A DNA stretch of 56,480 bases. It comes from an uncultured Lachnospiraceae bacterium. Its GTDB lineage: Bacteria; Bacillota; Clostridia; Lachnospirales; Lachnospiraceae. The DNA is taken from assembly GCA_900549995.1 (NCBI GenBank), contig URQQ01000028.1, positions 1-56,480 of the forward strand, given 5' to 3'. This document shows positions 26,099 through 36,200 of the stretch, piece by piece (the first letter of the stretch is position 1; every line of letters starts with the position of its first letter). The position numbers and the translations under genes were made by a program. The notes beneath the pieces are model-generated. The model was given only the letters and a program-made list of their open reading frames with translations, was not told the origin of the DNA and ran no database searches.

Positions 26099-26127
26099 TT
26101 GACAATTAATTTAAAATTGAATAAAAT
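26099..26127 (+). promoter_or_regulatory. Promoter of the peptidase/5-oxoproline operon
   Basis: A consensus TTGACA (26099-26104), a 17-bp AT-rich spacer and TAAAAT (26122-26127). The start codon is 170 nt further on, leaving a long leader. Confidence 0.75.
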
Positions 26128-26213
26128 ACAGAAAGAGGAATGAAGTACGGATTTCAATCCTGATTTGCAGTTATATGAAACTTACATACAGGCATATTGA
26201 TAACAGGAATATT

Positions 26214-26259
26214 GGCAGCAGTCATTGGGGACCATAAAAAGACATTGCTGCCCTTTTTT
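26214..26259 (+). terminator. Leader hairpin with T-run (candidate attenuator)
   Basis: GGCAGCA (26214-26220) pairs with TGCTGCC (26246-26252), extended by a GTC/GAC pair across a 2-nt bulge and followed by CTTTTTT. It lies between the promoter and the start codon of the peptidase gene, so it could terminate transcription early. It may alternatively end a short upstream transcript. No T-box or known riboswitch core was recognised. Confidence 0.55.
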
Positions 26260-26297
26260 ATTTCTGCGGGAGTTTCGGATGGGAAGGAGAGTGTGAA

Positions 26298-29200
26298 TTG
26301 GAGAAAATTTATTTGGGCGAATGTTTGGAATGGCAGGAGAAAAAGAGGGCAGTGGAGATGGCGCTGCTGAAAGGGTTTTGTTCTGTGGCTGCTGAATTTC
26401 CGGTGACAGATGAAAGCAGCGGAATGAAGGTTCCGAAATCCTGCGAAGAACTGGCTGGGCTTTTCGGAGAGTTTTATGAAAATACAGTAATTCCGCCGGA
26501 GTATGTCTCGGCATCTGAGAATGCCAAACCGGCTCCTGATTTTGACTGGAGGAAGAAGAAGGGACTGGAAAGCTTATTCAGAACCGGAGAGTTTCTGAAG
26601 GATGAGAATCTGGACTGGCTTCCGGACCGGCTTTCGTTTCATCTGGTGCTTCCAGAGAATTGCAGCAGGCCGATGCTTAAGGCTGCCTGTGATTTTGCTT
26701 ACCGGTTCGGGATGGAGACAACTGCTTATGAGAGTGGATTCGTTGTCTCAGAAGATATAGGCGGAAATGCTCTGATTTTTAAGGAATCGGACCGGGTGTC
26801 CATATACATGGAAAAAAAAGAAGACGGCAGAAAAGTATATGTGACAGGCAGGGGTAAAGAACTGGAACGTTTTTCTGCGTATTTCTGTGAGCATTTTCCG
26901 GTGATTGACGGTATCCGGGAGTGGACAGACAAGCTTCAGGATATTACGGACAGCTTCGCAATGAATAATCTGGACGGACAGCTGGCTTATGTAAAGACAG
27001 CGTGCAAAGGAGAAGAGATGCAGGTGAAAGCATACGTATCTCCTGAGATTGGGCAGTATCGTCTGGAAGCGGAGAAGCTGTTTCCGAATGCGGAACTTGT
27101 AAACTATAAAGAAATGAAAAAGGTATATGAGAAGGAATATGATCTGGAGTGGGAAGCAGACCGCTTCTGTCAGATTCTGGAGGAAAAAGTATACAAAAAT
27201 ATTGGTCCGGGTGACAGAGTACGTATTCTGGGCGCTCTCAGTGAAGAAAAAAATGTCAGAGACCGCCTGGCGGCCCAGGTGGAAGAAGAGATAGAAAAGA
27301 GAGGCGCCCGGATTGAAGAACTGCAGGTTCTCTGTGCGTATAAACAGGGATATTCGTGGATCGAAGAACAGGTATTGCCAAAACTTCTGCAAAAGCAGGA
27401 GAAGATTTCGAAGGTTCGGATCGCGTTTCGGCCGTTTCTCCCGGAAGGGGTGGACGACTGGAATGATGAGAACGGTGCGACGCCGTCTTACAACAATGTG
27501 GGAAAGGGAGACCCGGATCATTGGTACGATCTGCCGATCCGGTATCTGCAGGAGTTATATCCGGCAGAGGATATGATTGCAGCAGCCTTGTCCATCGGCC
27601 GGGAGCAGATTGCATTTGTGACCTATGACGGTGAGGAAGAACTCACATACGTCTTCCAGGCTTTCGATGAAAATGGACAGGAAATCTTAAGTGACAGTTA
27701 TCAGGCAGCATGTTCTGAACGTCCGTATCTGGATGCGTATCCTCTGATGGGAAAGGTACATCCATCTACCGGTTATCTGAAAGTAACAGTCAACGGAAGG
27801 GAAGTGCTCAGCGAGGCGATAAAGACGGATGTGGAAAATGTCTGGGATCTATACCAGCAGGAAGTTTTATCAGACTGCAGAGAGTTTATAGAACAAAAGT
27901 GCGGCGGAAAGATAAGTGCCGAAGACCAGCCGTTTTTTGCAAGACTTGTTCTGGATCTGACACTGAGTGAGCCGGACTACAGGCTTGACAGCAGAGAGGA
28001 TCTGTTCTCTACCCTGGATGCACTGCATGAGGATCTTTATTTTGCAGGGGCGGATTATTTTAAAAATTATGGCATTGAGAAGGCTGGAAAAATGCTGGAA
28101 GAACCGGGTCTGATTCTTCCGGTGATCAGAAAAGGGAACGGAAAGCCTGTATTTAAAGTGACAATGTATGACCAGATGGCGGCGAAACCTTCGGTCTATG
28201 TAAATGATACAGAGTTGGAAGGGATTCCGGGGAGGCATGAGATTGCAGTCCGCGTCACAGAAGCTGTCTGGGAGGAGGGAGAGATCGCCCTCACCCTTGA
28301 GACGGAAGGTGTAGAGGAGCAGATCGTGAAAGCCTACACGGATCTGGTCAACCAGGGAATTACGACAGATCAGGCCGATTATGGAAAAATAGAAACATTA
28401 AAGATCAGAGCCGGGGGAACCTGCTATGAGGCAAGGCTTCCGAAGAGGCCTGAGACAGAGAAAACCTTAGACATCAGAGACATAGATCTGTCGGAGGATA
28501 CACTGATCGGATATGACAAGTATATGGAGATCATAGAAAAGCTGAAGCGTGTGGAAGGGATTTCGGTGTACCGCACGGCAGTTTCCTATACGGGACGTGA
28601 AGTCTATGCGGTGGAGATTCTTCCGCAGGAGGCGGGATATATCTCCCGTACGAAGCGTATTACGAAATATCCGTCGGAAATCATCAACTGCAGGCATCAT
28701 GCCAACGAGGTGTCCAGCACGAATGCGGCATTTATCCTGCTGAAAAAGCTGCTGACAGATGACAAATACAGGAAACTTACAGAGAAGCTGAATCTTGTGA
28801 TTGTACCGATGGAGAATGTGGACGGTGCGGCAATCCACTATGAACTTCAGCGAGAGAATCCTCACTGGAAGCTGCATGTGGCAAGGTTCAATGCTGTCGG
28901 GAAAGAATTCTACCATGAACATTTTAAGCCGGATACGAAACATACAGAAGCGATGGGGCTTACAAGGCTTTATGAAAGGTTTTTGCCGGATGTAATCGTT
29001 GACAACCACGGGGTACCAAGCCATGAGTGGGAACAGCAGTTCTCAGGCTATACATCACCGTCTTATAAAGGGTTCTGGCTGCCAAGATCCCTGCTGTACG
29101 GCTACTTCTGGACGGTGTCGGATGAGGAATATAAGTCAAATGATCCGGTGAATAAAAAGATGGAAGATGTCATCGCGGATGCAATCGGCAATGAGAAAGA

Positions 29201-29570
29201 AATGGCAGAATTAAATACAGAGTGGGCAGCGAGATTTGAAAAATATGCACATGCGTGGATGCCGAAATTGTTCCCGGCAGATTATTATAAGGGAATGATT
29301 AATTACTGGATTCCGTTTGCACAGGATGATGAACACAGATATCCGTCCATTCGTTTTCCGTGGATTACAACGGTGGCGTATACGAGTGAAGTTGCAGATG
29401 AAACAGCACAGGGAAGTTATTTGAATCTCTGCGCGAGGGCACATGTGACGCATGATCTGGCCGTCATAGAAATGCTTGCGAAGGCCAGATGCATCTACAG
29501 AGAGCATATGGAAGTTACGAAAGAAGGAATTTCCGTGTCACAGATCAGACAACGTCCAGTCATTGTCTGA
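26298..29570 (+). CDS. Large M14-type zinc peptidase
   Basis: A 1,090-residue protein whose C-terminal third (about 730-1010) is an M14 carboxypeptidase-like domain. It has the zinc motif HxxE in INCRHHANEV (H801, E804), NVDGAAIHYE, and IVDNHG with further His candidates. The first 700 residues are mainly of unknown fold. There is no signal peptide, so it is probably cytosolic. The start is TTG at 26298 after GGAAGGAGAG; no better ATG exists. It leads an operon with the DUF969/DUF979 transporter pair, an aminopeptidase and pyrrolidone-carboxylate peptidase, which suggests breakdown of imported peptides or peptide-like conjugates. Its size is well above ordinary M14 enzymes of 300-450 residues. 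Confidence 0.8.
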   Translation: MEKIYLGECLEWQEKKRAVEMALLKGFCSVAAEFPVTDESSGMKVPKSCEELAGLFGEFYENTVIPPEYVSASENAKPAPDFDWRKKKGLESLFRTGEFLKDENLDWLPDRLSFHLVLPENCSRPMLKAACDFAYRFGMETTAYESGFVVSEDIGGNALIFKESDRVSIYMEKKEDGRKVYVTGRGKELERFSAYFCEHFPVIDGIREWTDKLQDITDSFAMNNLDGQLAYVKTACKGEEMQVKAYVSPEIGQYRLEAEKLFPNAELVNYKEMKKVYEKEYDLEWEADRFCQILEEKVYKNIGPGDRVRILGALSEEKNVRDRLAAQVEEEIEKRGARIEELQVLCAYKQGYSWIEEQVLPKLLQKQEKISKVRIAFRPFLPEGVDDWNDENGATPSYNNVGKGDPDHWYDLPIRYLQELYPAEDMIAAALSIGREQIAFVTYDGEEELTYVFQAFDENGQEILSDSYQAACSERPYLDAYPLMGKVHPSTGYLKVTVNGREVLSEAIKTDVENVWDLYQQEVLSDCREFIEQKCGGKISAEDQPFFARLVLDLTLSEPDYRLDSREDLFSTLDALHEDLYFAGADYFKNYGIEKAGKMLEEPGLILPVIRKGNGKPVFKVTMYDQMAAKPSVYVNDTELEGIPGRHEIAVRVTEAVWEEGEIALTLETEGVEEQIVKAYTDLVNQGITTDQADYGKIETLKIRAGGTCYEARLPKRPETEKTLDIRDIDLSEDTLIGYDKYMEIIEKLKRVEGISVYRTAVSYTGREVYAVEILPQEAGYISRTKRITKYPSEIINCRHHANEVSSTNAAFILLKKLLTDDKYRKLTEKLNLVIVPMENVDGAAIHYELQRENPHWKLHVARFNAVGKEFYHEHFKPDTKHTEAMGLTRLYERFLPDVIVDNHGVPSHEWEQQFSGYTSPSYKGFWLPRSLLYGYFWTVSDEEYKSNDPVNKKMEDVIADAIGNEKEMAELNTEWAARFEKYAHAWMPKLFPADYYKGMINYWIPFAQDDEHRYPSIRFPWITTVAYTSEVADETAQGSYLNLCARAHVTHDLAVIEMLAKARCIYREHMEVTKEGISVSQIRQRPVIV

Positions 29571-29593
29571 GGAACAGATAGAAGGAGGAGCTT

Positions 29594-30274
29594 ATGGAAC
29601 TAATTAAATTATTAGGTATACTTATTGTAATTGTCGGCTTTGCGATGAAGAAGGATTCAATTCTGATCATTCTTCTTGCGGCGATTGTAACGGCATTTGT
29701 CGGAGGCCTTGGAATTACAGGATTATTGGAGACACTTGGTACCAGCTTTGTATCGAACCGGAGTATGGCGATCTTCATACTGATTATGCTTGTTACCGGT
29801 ACACTTGAGAGAAATGGTCTGAAAGAGGCGGCTGCGAAGCTGATCAGCAAGATTAAAAATGCATCTTCCGGTGCAGTTATTGGCGCATACGGAATCATGA
29901 GAGGTATTTTTGCAGCATTCAATGTAAGTTTTGGTGGAGTTGCAGGTTTCGTAAGACCGATCATTATGCCAATGGCAATCGGCGCGATCGAAGCAAAGGG
30001 GCAGGAACCAAATGAGGAGCATGTGGAACAGCTGAAAGGAATGGCGTCCGGTATGGAGAACGTCGCATGGTTCTTCTGCCAGGTACTGTTCGTAGGAGGC
30101 GGCGGTGCGGTGCTCGTACAGTCAACACTGAAATCACTTGGTTATGAGATTGAACTGATTGATATCGCGAAGGTAGAGATTCCGGTTGCGATCTTCTGTG
30201 TACTTGTCGCAATTGTCTACTACTACCTGAAAGATAAGAAACTTCGCAAAAAATATTATGGAGATACGAAATAG
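29594..30274 (+). CDS. DUF969 family subunit of putative 5-oxoproline transporter
   Basis: A 226-residue membrane protein with about six helices, including the conserved GIMRGIFAAFNVSFGGVAGF and GGGGAVLVQSTL segments. DUF969 proteins occur in tandem with DUF979 proteins and pyrrolidone-carboxylate peptidase and have been proposed as 5-oxoproline (pyroglutamate) transporter subunits. GGAGGAG precedes the ATG. The gene follows the peptidase by 23 nt and the DUF979 gene follows 15 nt later. Confidence 0.88.
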   Translation: MELIKLLGILIVIVGFAMKKDSILIILLAAIVTAFVGGLGITGLLETLGTSFVSNRSMAIFILIMLVTGTLERNGLKEAAAKLISKIKNASSGAVIGAYGIMRGIFAAFNVSFGGVAGFVRPIIMPMAIGAIEAKGQEPNEEHVEQLKGMASGMENVAWFFCQVLFVGGGGAVLVQSTLKSLGYEIELIDIAKVEIPVAIFCVLVAIVYYYLKDKKLRKKYYGDTK

Positions 30275-30289
30275 AGAGGAGGGGTTTAA

Positions 30290-31234
30290 ATGTCGTTTTT
30301 TATGAGTGCTGATATCACTTTAGGAGAAAAGTTACTGGAAATCGTATATGTTGTCATCGGACTGATCACAATCTATACAGGTGTTAAAAATGCAATGGAT
30401 GAAGAGAACCCTTCCAGAGTGGGAACAGGAATCTTCTGGTGTTCGCTCGGTATTGTACTTGGGTTTGGACGCTGGATTCCGCCGATTGCAAGCGGTGTCC
30501 TGATTATTATCATGACTCTTCCTGCAATTTTCAAGAAAGTTAAAATTGGTAAAGTCGATCTTCCGGATGAAAAGTATACAAAAGAGATGGCGGAAAAAAT
30601 CGGGATGAAAATATTTATCCCGGCATTGTCCATCGGTATCTGTGCAATTTTATTTGCCATGTTTACGCAGCTTGGAGCACTGGTTGGAATCGGGGCAGGT
30701 ATTGCGGTATCTGTAATTATCCTGATGATTTACTCCAGAGACAATAAGCCAAAAGTATTCTTACAGGATTCGGAGAGACTATTGTCAACCGTAGGGCCGT
30801 TAAGTATGCTGCCGATGCTTCTTGCAAGCCTTGGTGCGATATTTACAGCGGCAGGTGTCGGAGATGTCATCGCCAATATTGTCGGCAAGGTCATTCCGAG
30901 AGGAAATGTCAATGTCGGTATTATCGTATTTGCGATAGGTATGGCTCTGTTTACGATGATCATGGGAAATGCATTTGCGGCGATCACTGTCATGACAGTT
31001 GGAATCGGAGGGCCGTTCGTTCTGGCATTCGGCGCAGATCCGGTACTGATCGGATCACTGGCTCTGACCTGCGGATACTGCGGTACTTTGTGTACTCCGA
31101 TGGCTGCGAACTTTAACATTGTTCCGGTTGCCATGCTGGATATGAAAGACCGGTTCGGCGTTATCAAAAACCAGGTATTCCTGGCGGTAATCTTCCTTGT
31201 ATTCCAGATTCTCTATATGATAGCGTTTAAATAA
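30290..31234 (+). CDS. DUF979 family subunit of putative 5-oxoproline transporter
   Basis: A 314-residue membrane protein with about nine helices, family DUF979. Recognisable segments are NPSRVGTGIFW near the N-terminus, GDVIANIVGKVIP and the C-terminal CGYCGTLCTPMAANFNIVP. It pairs with the DUF969 protein encoded just upstream, probably as a two-subunit permease. AGGAGGGG precedes the ATG. With pcp in the same operon, transport of 5-oxoproline or pyroglutamyl peptides is the favoured role; direct proof is not in the sequence. Confidence 0.88.
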   Translation: MSFFMSADITLGEKLLEIVYVVIGLITIYTGVKNAMDEENPSRVGTGIFWCSLGIVLGFGRWIPPIASGVLIIIMTLPAIFKKVKIGKVDLPDEKYTKEMAEKIGMKIFIPALSIGICAILFAMFTQLGALVGIGAGIAVSVIILMIYSRDNKPKVFLQDSERLLSTVGPLSMLPMLLASLGAIFTAAGVGDVIANIVGKVIPRGNVNVGIIVFAIGMALFTMIMGNAFAAITVMTVGIGGPFVLAFGADPVLIGSLALTCGYCGTLCTPMAANFNIVPVAMLDMKDRFGVIKNQVFLAVIFLVFQILYMIAFK

Positions 31235-31311
31235 TATCAGAGGTAAAAATACGAAGCAATCCCCGGTATCATGAGTGTACAGGCTTTGCTGGAACAGGGA
31301 AAGGCAATAGA

Positions 31312-32301
31312 ATGGAACAGAACATTGAGCGTGGGGCACAGATTGTGATCAGAAACTGGATTCGGCTGAAGCCCTGGGAACGGCTTCTGATCGTCACCAG
31401 TGACCAGCATGTAAAAGAAGCTGAGGCATTAAAACGCTGCGCACTTCGCAGAAAAGCCCAGGTCGACCTCATGATTGTTGAGAAGAAGGGCAAGCAGATT
31501 GGAGTCTTCTTTGATGAAAATGAAACCATTTTCGATGGTTATAAGGCAGTCATCGGTGCGGCAGATTATTCCATTGTGACAACAAAGGCAGCGAAACGAG
31601 CGATCAAAAAGGGAAGCAAATTCCTGTCGCTACCGCTTGCGACCAATGACGGAAGATCGATGCTGGCGTACCGTTTTATGACAATGGACACAAAGAAGAG
31701 CAAAATGATGGCGCAGGTCATTATGAAATACTTCAACCAGGCAAGTGTCATCCACGTCAAGACAAAATATGGAACAGACCTTAAATTCGGAACCCATAAC
31801 CGTACAGCCGGATTCTTTAACGGGGTAGTCAAAGATGGAAAGGGATATTCATCGGCGAGTATTGAAGTGTATGTGCCCATTGAGGAAGACAAAACAGAAG
31901 GAACGATGATACTGAATGGGTCTCTTGGCTATATCGGCAAGGTGAAAGAGCCGGTAAGCATCAGGCTTAACGAGGGCCGGATTACGGAGATTGAGGACAA
32001 TGAGACAGGCAGTTATCTGAAAGAATATCTGGAAGGATACGATGACCCGGGGATGTATGTCGCGTCAGAACTTGGGATCGGACTGAACTCCTATGCAAAA
32101 TGCCGTGGAAAATGCTATATCGAAGACGAATCCGCATATGGTACATTTCACATTGGATTCGGGAGAAATCTGGCACTTGGGGGCTCACATGAGGCGAGCG
32201 GACATTTTGACCTCGTGGCAAAGGAACCGGATATTTATGTTGATAACAGAATGATTATGCAGCAGGGGAAAATTATTATCCCTGAGCCGCAGGTGTATTA
32301 G
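31312..32301 (+). CDS. M29-like leucyl aminopeptidase
   Basis: A 329-residue protein resembling thermophilic-type (M29) aminopeptidases. It has the central GTMILNGSLGYIG segment, the glutamate-containing SELGIGLNSYAKC motif, YIEDESAYGTFHIGFGRN with acidic and His metal ligands, and the terminal SHEASGHFDLVAKEPDIYVD. It would trim amino-terminal residues from peptides in the cytosol. It sits between the transporter pair and pcp in one operon. The ATG at 31312 has a modest site (GGGAAAGG); the spacer before it is 77 nt. Confidence 0.82.
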   Translation: MEQNIERGAQIVIRNWIRLKPWERLLIVTSDQHVKEAEALKRCALRRKAQVDLMIVEKKGKQIGVFFDENETIFDGYKAVIGAADYSIVTTKAAKRAIKKGSKFLSLPLATNDGRSMLAYRFMTMDTKKSKMMAQVIMKYFNQASVIHVKTKYGTDLKFGTHNRTAGFFNGVVKDGKGYSSASIEVYVPIEEDKTEGTMILNGSLGYIGKVKEPVSIRLNEGRITEIEDNETGSYLKEYLEGYDDPGMYVASELGIGLNSYAKCRGKCYIEDESAYGTFHIGFGRNLALGGSHEASGHFDLVAKEPDIYVDNRMIMQQGKIIIPEPQVY

Positions 32302-32312
32302 GAGGTTTAAAA

Positions 32313-32957
32313 GTGAAAGTATTAATTACAGGGTTTGACCCTTTTGGAGGAGCAAAGATTAATCCGGCTTATGAGGCAGTCAAACGTCTGCCGGATGAGA
32401 TCGGCGGAGCAGAAATTATTAAACTTGAGATTCCGACAGTATTTGAAAAAGAAGGAAAAGTGCTCAGGGAAGCTGTCCTTGTAAACAAACCGGATATGGT
32501 GATTTGTGTAGGGCAGGCAGGAGGAAGGTCTGTCATCTCAGTTGAGAAAGTAGCGATCAACCTGATGGAAGCAAGAATTCCGGACAATGACGGACAGCAG
32601 CCGCTGGATCAGCCAGTATGCGCCGATGGAGACACTGCGTATTTTGCAAGTGTTCCAGTGAAAGCGATGGTGAAAAATGTCCGTGAACATGGGATACCTT
32701 CCAGTGTTTCTTACACGGCTGGCACTTATGTATGCAACGATGTCATGTACCGTCTTCTCTATATGATTGACAGAGAATTTCCGGATATGCGCGGAGGATT
32801 TATCCATGTGCCATATCTGGCAGAACAGGTAGTGACACTTCCGGATGGGACACCAAGCATGACAGCAGAGCAGATTGCACAGGGTCTTTACTATGCAGTT
32901 GAGGCCGCTGTCTTAAATGATACAGATCATGAAGGTGCGATGGGAACCATCATGTAA
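32313..32957 (+). CDS. pcp: Pyrrolidone-carboxylate peptidase
   Basis: A 214-residue cysteine peptidase of family C15, which removes N-terminal pyroglutamate from peptides. It starts VLITGFDPFGG, has the Glu-containing EKVAINLMEARIPDN, the nucleophile Cys in SYTAGTYVCNDVMY and the catalytic His in GGFIHVPYL. Start is GTG at 32313 after AGGAGG. It is the last gene of the operon. The 5-oxoproline released could be the substrate or product moved by the DUF969/DUF979 pair. Confidence 0.95.
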   Translation: MKVLITGFDPFGGAKINPAYEAVKRLPDEIGGAEIIKLEIPTVFEKEGKVLREAVLVNKPDMVICVGQAGGRSVISVEKVAINLMEARIPDNDGQQPLDQPVCADGDTAYFASVPVKAMVKNVREHGIPSSVSYTAGTYVCNDVMYRLLYMIDREFPDMRGGFIHVPYLAEQVVTLPDGTPSMTAEQIAQGLYYAVEAAVLNDTDHEGAMGTIM

Positions 32958-32986
32958 AAATGATATACGGATTCAATTTGTACAGC

Positions 32987-33024
32987 ATGGGCAATACGGT
33001 ATTAGGTTTTACCGTATTGCCCAT
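32987..33024 (+). terminator. Operon-end hairpin after pcp
   Basis: A perfect 15-bp inverted repeat (ATGGGCAATACGGTA with TACCGTATTGCCCAT) with an 8-nt loop, 30 nt after the pcp stop. The T-tract behind it is weak on the plus strand, but its position makes a terminator the best reading. Confidence 0.75.
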
Positions 33025-33058
33025 TTGTGTATGTAATCTGTTTTTCTTAAAACCACTA

Positions 33059-33167
33059 AATGTGTCGTATAAATGAAAAAATGTCACAATTAGTGGAAAA
33101 ACATATTGACACTACATGTGACCTGTGATATAACTGTCTTAACGACACAAAATGCGTCGTAGAAATG
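33059..33167 (+). promoter_or_regulatory. rhs promoter flanked by repeated operator-like motif
   Basis: A consensus promoter: TTGACA (33106-33111), exactly 17 bp, TATAAC (33129-33134). A 17-nt motif AATGYGTCGTANAAATG occurs upstream (33059-33075) and downstream (33151-33167) with two differences. The downstream copy also forms an inverted repeat with ACGACACA at 33142-33149. The layout suggests control of the toxin gene by a repressor binding both copies, or a leader hairpin. Confidence 0.65.
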
Positions 33168-33273
33168 GAAAAGTAAGAGATATTCTTTGAATCCGCGGTG
33201 AAAAGACTGCTTTTATTTTTTTACCCATTTTTAGACACATAATGTGGCGAAAACTAAAAATCGGAGGTACACA

Positions 33274-36200
33274 ATGATGAATCGAATGAACGAAATTATT
33301 CCGGAGACAAAGAAAGAATCCCGTATTCTCAGGGAAGTTACCGGAAAAAGAACAAAGAACACAAAGTATTTTGCGACGGAAGACCACGGCGGAATTGCGG
33401 CGGTATATCCCCAGGCAGTCCATTATCAAGATCAGGGAGAGTGGAAGGAAATTGATAACACACTGATCACAGATACGGCAGAAGAAGGATATCAAAATAA
33501 AAATGCTGCGTTAAAGGTAAGATTTGCAAAGGATGCAGGTTCCGGTGAGCTGGTGGCAGTTCAGAAAGGAAAACACAGGATCAGCTGGACGTTTGTTCCA
33601 GGAAGGAATAAAAGAACAAGGGCGGCGGCAAGCCAGTTTCAGATCCGCAAAGAATCCCGGGAAAAACCAGCGCTTCTCAAAGCATCCGGGGAGGATGTGA
33701 AAAGCCTGAATGAAGAAAAGATGAAGGTTCAAAATATCCAGTCCGGCGGTTACTATGAAGACATTGTGCCTGGGATCGACCTGGAGTACAGGCTGACAGG
33801 GGAGACGCTGAAGGAAAATCTGGTGCTGAAGTCAAAAGAGGTTCTGAACATCCCGCTTGTGTTTACAATGAAGCATGAACACATGGAAGTGGAAGTAAAA
33901 GACGGTGAACTGTTGATCTTCGCCCCGGAGAATCCTGAGGATATTATCTGTCATCTTTCGGTGCCATGCATGTACGATGCGAAAGGCATTTATTCAGACA
34001 AGGTGCATTATGAACTTACGAAAGAAGAGGGAAGATGTACATTGACGATTGCCACAGACCAGGAGTGGCTTGAGAGTGAGGAGAGAGTTTTTCCAATCAC
34101 AATTGATCCCAATGCAGAGACGAGCAAGGCGTCAAAAGATATTGAAGACACATTTGTCAGAGAAAAAATGCCGGGAAGCAGTATCGTAAGTACTTATGGA
34201 TCTTTCTACGTGGCAAATAACGACGGATATGGGAAATGCCGTGCATTTCTGAAGTTTAACAATCTTCCGGCGATTCCGAAGGGCTCTCTGATATACGATG
34301 CAAGAATGTATGTATGGCAGTATAAATATTCTTCCTATCAGGATCAGGGGTTCTATGTCACAGCACATAAAGTAAATGGAGACTGGGCATCCGGAAGTAC
34401 TACATGGAATTCACAGCCGGCTTATGACAGTAATGTACTGGACTTTGCGAAAATGGATCAGGTGCAGTCTGGTAATACAATTACGATCACGCCGAAGCAG
34501 TTCAATATTACAAAACTTGTAAGAGAGTGGTATAACACAGGGCTCAATCACGGAATCATGCTGAAAATGCAGGACGAGAGTATCCGTGCCGAGAGTGTCT
34601 TTGTCACTTCCGACTATCCGATGGGCACAAGTCTTGGAATTACAGCAGAGCAGTTCCCGTCCGGTGTATTTTATTACCGGGATGCAGCGGGGCTTGAGGA
34701 TTACTACAGTTACCATGAACAGAGTGTCGGAAGGGCAGGCCAGGGGTATATCAATGACTTTAACGGAAACCTGGTGTTTGTCCACTGTGATGCGAAGACA
34801 AGCGGCAACCGTATGCCGGCGGGACTAAGCCATGTTTATAACCTGTGTCAGAATGACCAGTGGAAACGGACCGGTTACGGCTGGAGATTAAGTGCATGCC
34901 AGGAATTAAAAGACAGTGGAATCAAAGATTTTCCATATGTATATGTCGATGCAGATGGAACCAGCCATTATTTCTATAAGGATACAAGTGATAATAATAA
35001 GCTGAAAGATGAGGACGGCCTGGGGCTTGTCATCACAGCAGTTTCCTCAACAAATGACCTGGAGTACAGAACCATTGAGACAAAAGGGAAAAATAAGCTG
35101 ATTTTCGGAAAAGATGGCTATCTGAGAAAAGAGAAAGATCCGAACAATAATACAATTACCTATACTTATGCCTCCGATGCAGGCGGGGCTTATCTGTCAA
35201 CAATTACGGATCCGACCGGAGCTGTCATTCAGTTGAAATATATCGGCGGAAGATTAAGTGAAGTGGTTGATCAGGCAGGAAGAAGTACGAAATTCGACTA
35301 TGATCAGTGGGCAAATCTTACAACAATTACTTATCCGGATGGGAGAGTGACAACCTATGGATACAACAACCATGATCTGATCAAGGCCAAGGCGGCAGAT
35401 GGGTATGAAATTAACTATGCTTATGTGCAGGATTTTAAAGTCAGCCGTGTCAGCCGGATTACAGAAAAGAATGGTACAGCCCTTGGACAGGAGATGAAAA
35501 TATCTTATAGAAATGGGAATACAACTGTCTTCGAAGAGGCAGGGCTGGACGGCGACATCAATAGTACAGCAGATAACAAAATCAATACGTATCAGTTCGA
35601 TCATATGGGTCGTCCGGTGTGTATCTATGATCAGGATGGGAATGCAGGAAGTTATGCTTATTTTCAGGATGGAATGAAGAATAACAAGCTCAGCAAACAG
35701 GGGTCTACCCAAAAAACAATCATCAATCAGCTGTTCAACACGAGATTCGAAGATGGATTAGGCAACTGGCTGGTCTACTCCGCAGATAAAACCCAGGTGC
35801 AGGCAGTAAGCGGAACCGGATATATTGGCAGTAAGTCAGTGAAAGTTACAAGAACGGCTGTTGACAGCGGCGGGTCAGGAGTGCAGCAGAATGTTGATCT
35901 CTCGCCTGGTACCTATACTGCGTCGGCATATATGAAAACCAGCAAAATTGCAAACGGAAGTGCGAAAATCTTAATTCTTGGGATAAAGACAGATGGATCT
36001 ACCGTGTCTCTTGCGAATTCGCCTGGACTTACAGGTACGACAGATGCGGCAATCGACGGCGGATGGATGCGGGAACAGGTGACATTTACCATCACAAGTG
36101 CCTATAAAGGGGTAGCAGTGATTGGTGCGTTATTCAATGGTACAGGTTCCCTCTGGATGACATGCTTCCAGCTGGAAGAGGGAAGTACTGCCAATAAATT

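Noticed and set aside
26211..26259. T-box riboswitch in the peptidase leader
   Set aside because: No AGGGTGGNACCGCG-type antiterminator sequence or specifier loop could be found; only a terminator-like hairpin is supported.
26748..27521. A 257-residue minus-strand frame rich in Phe and Leu
   Set aside because: It is antisense to the M14 peptidase gene and has no start site or family features.
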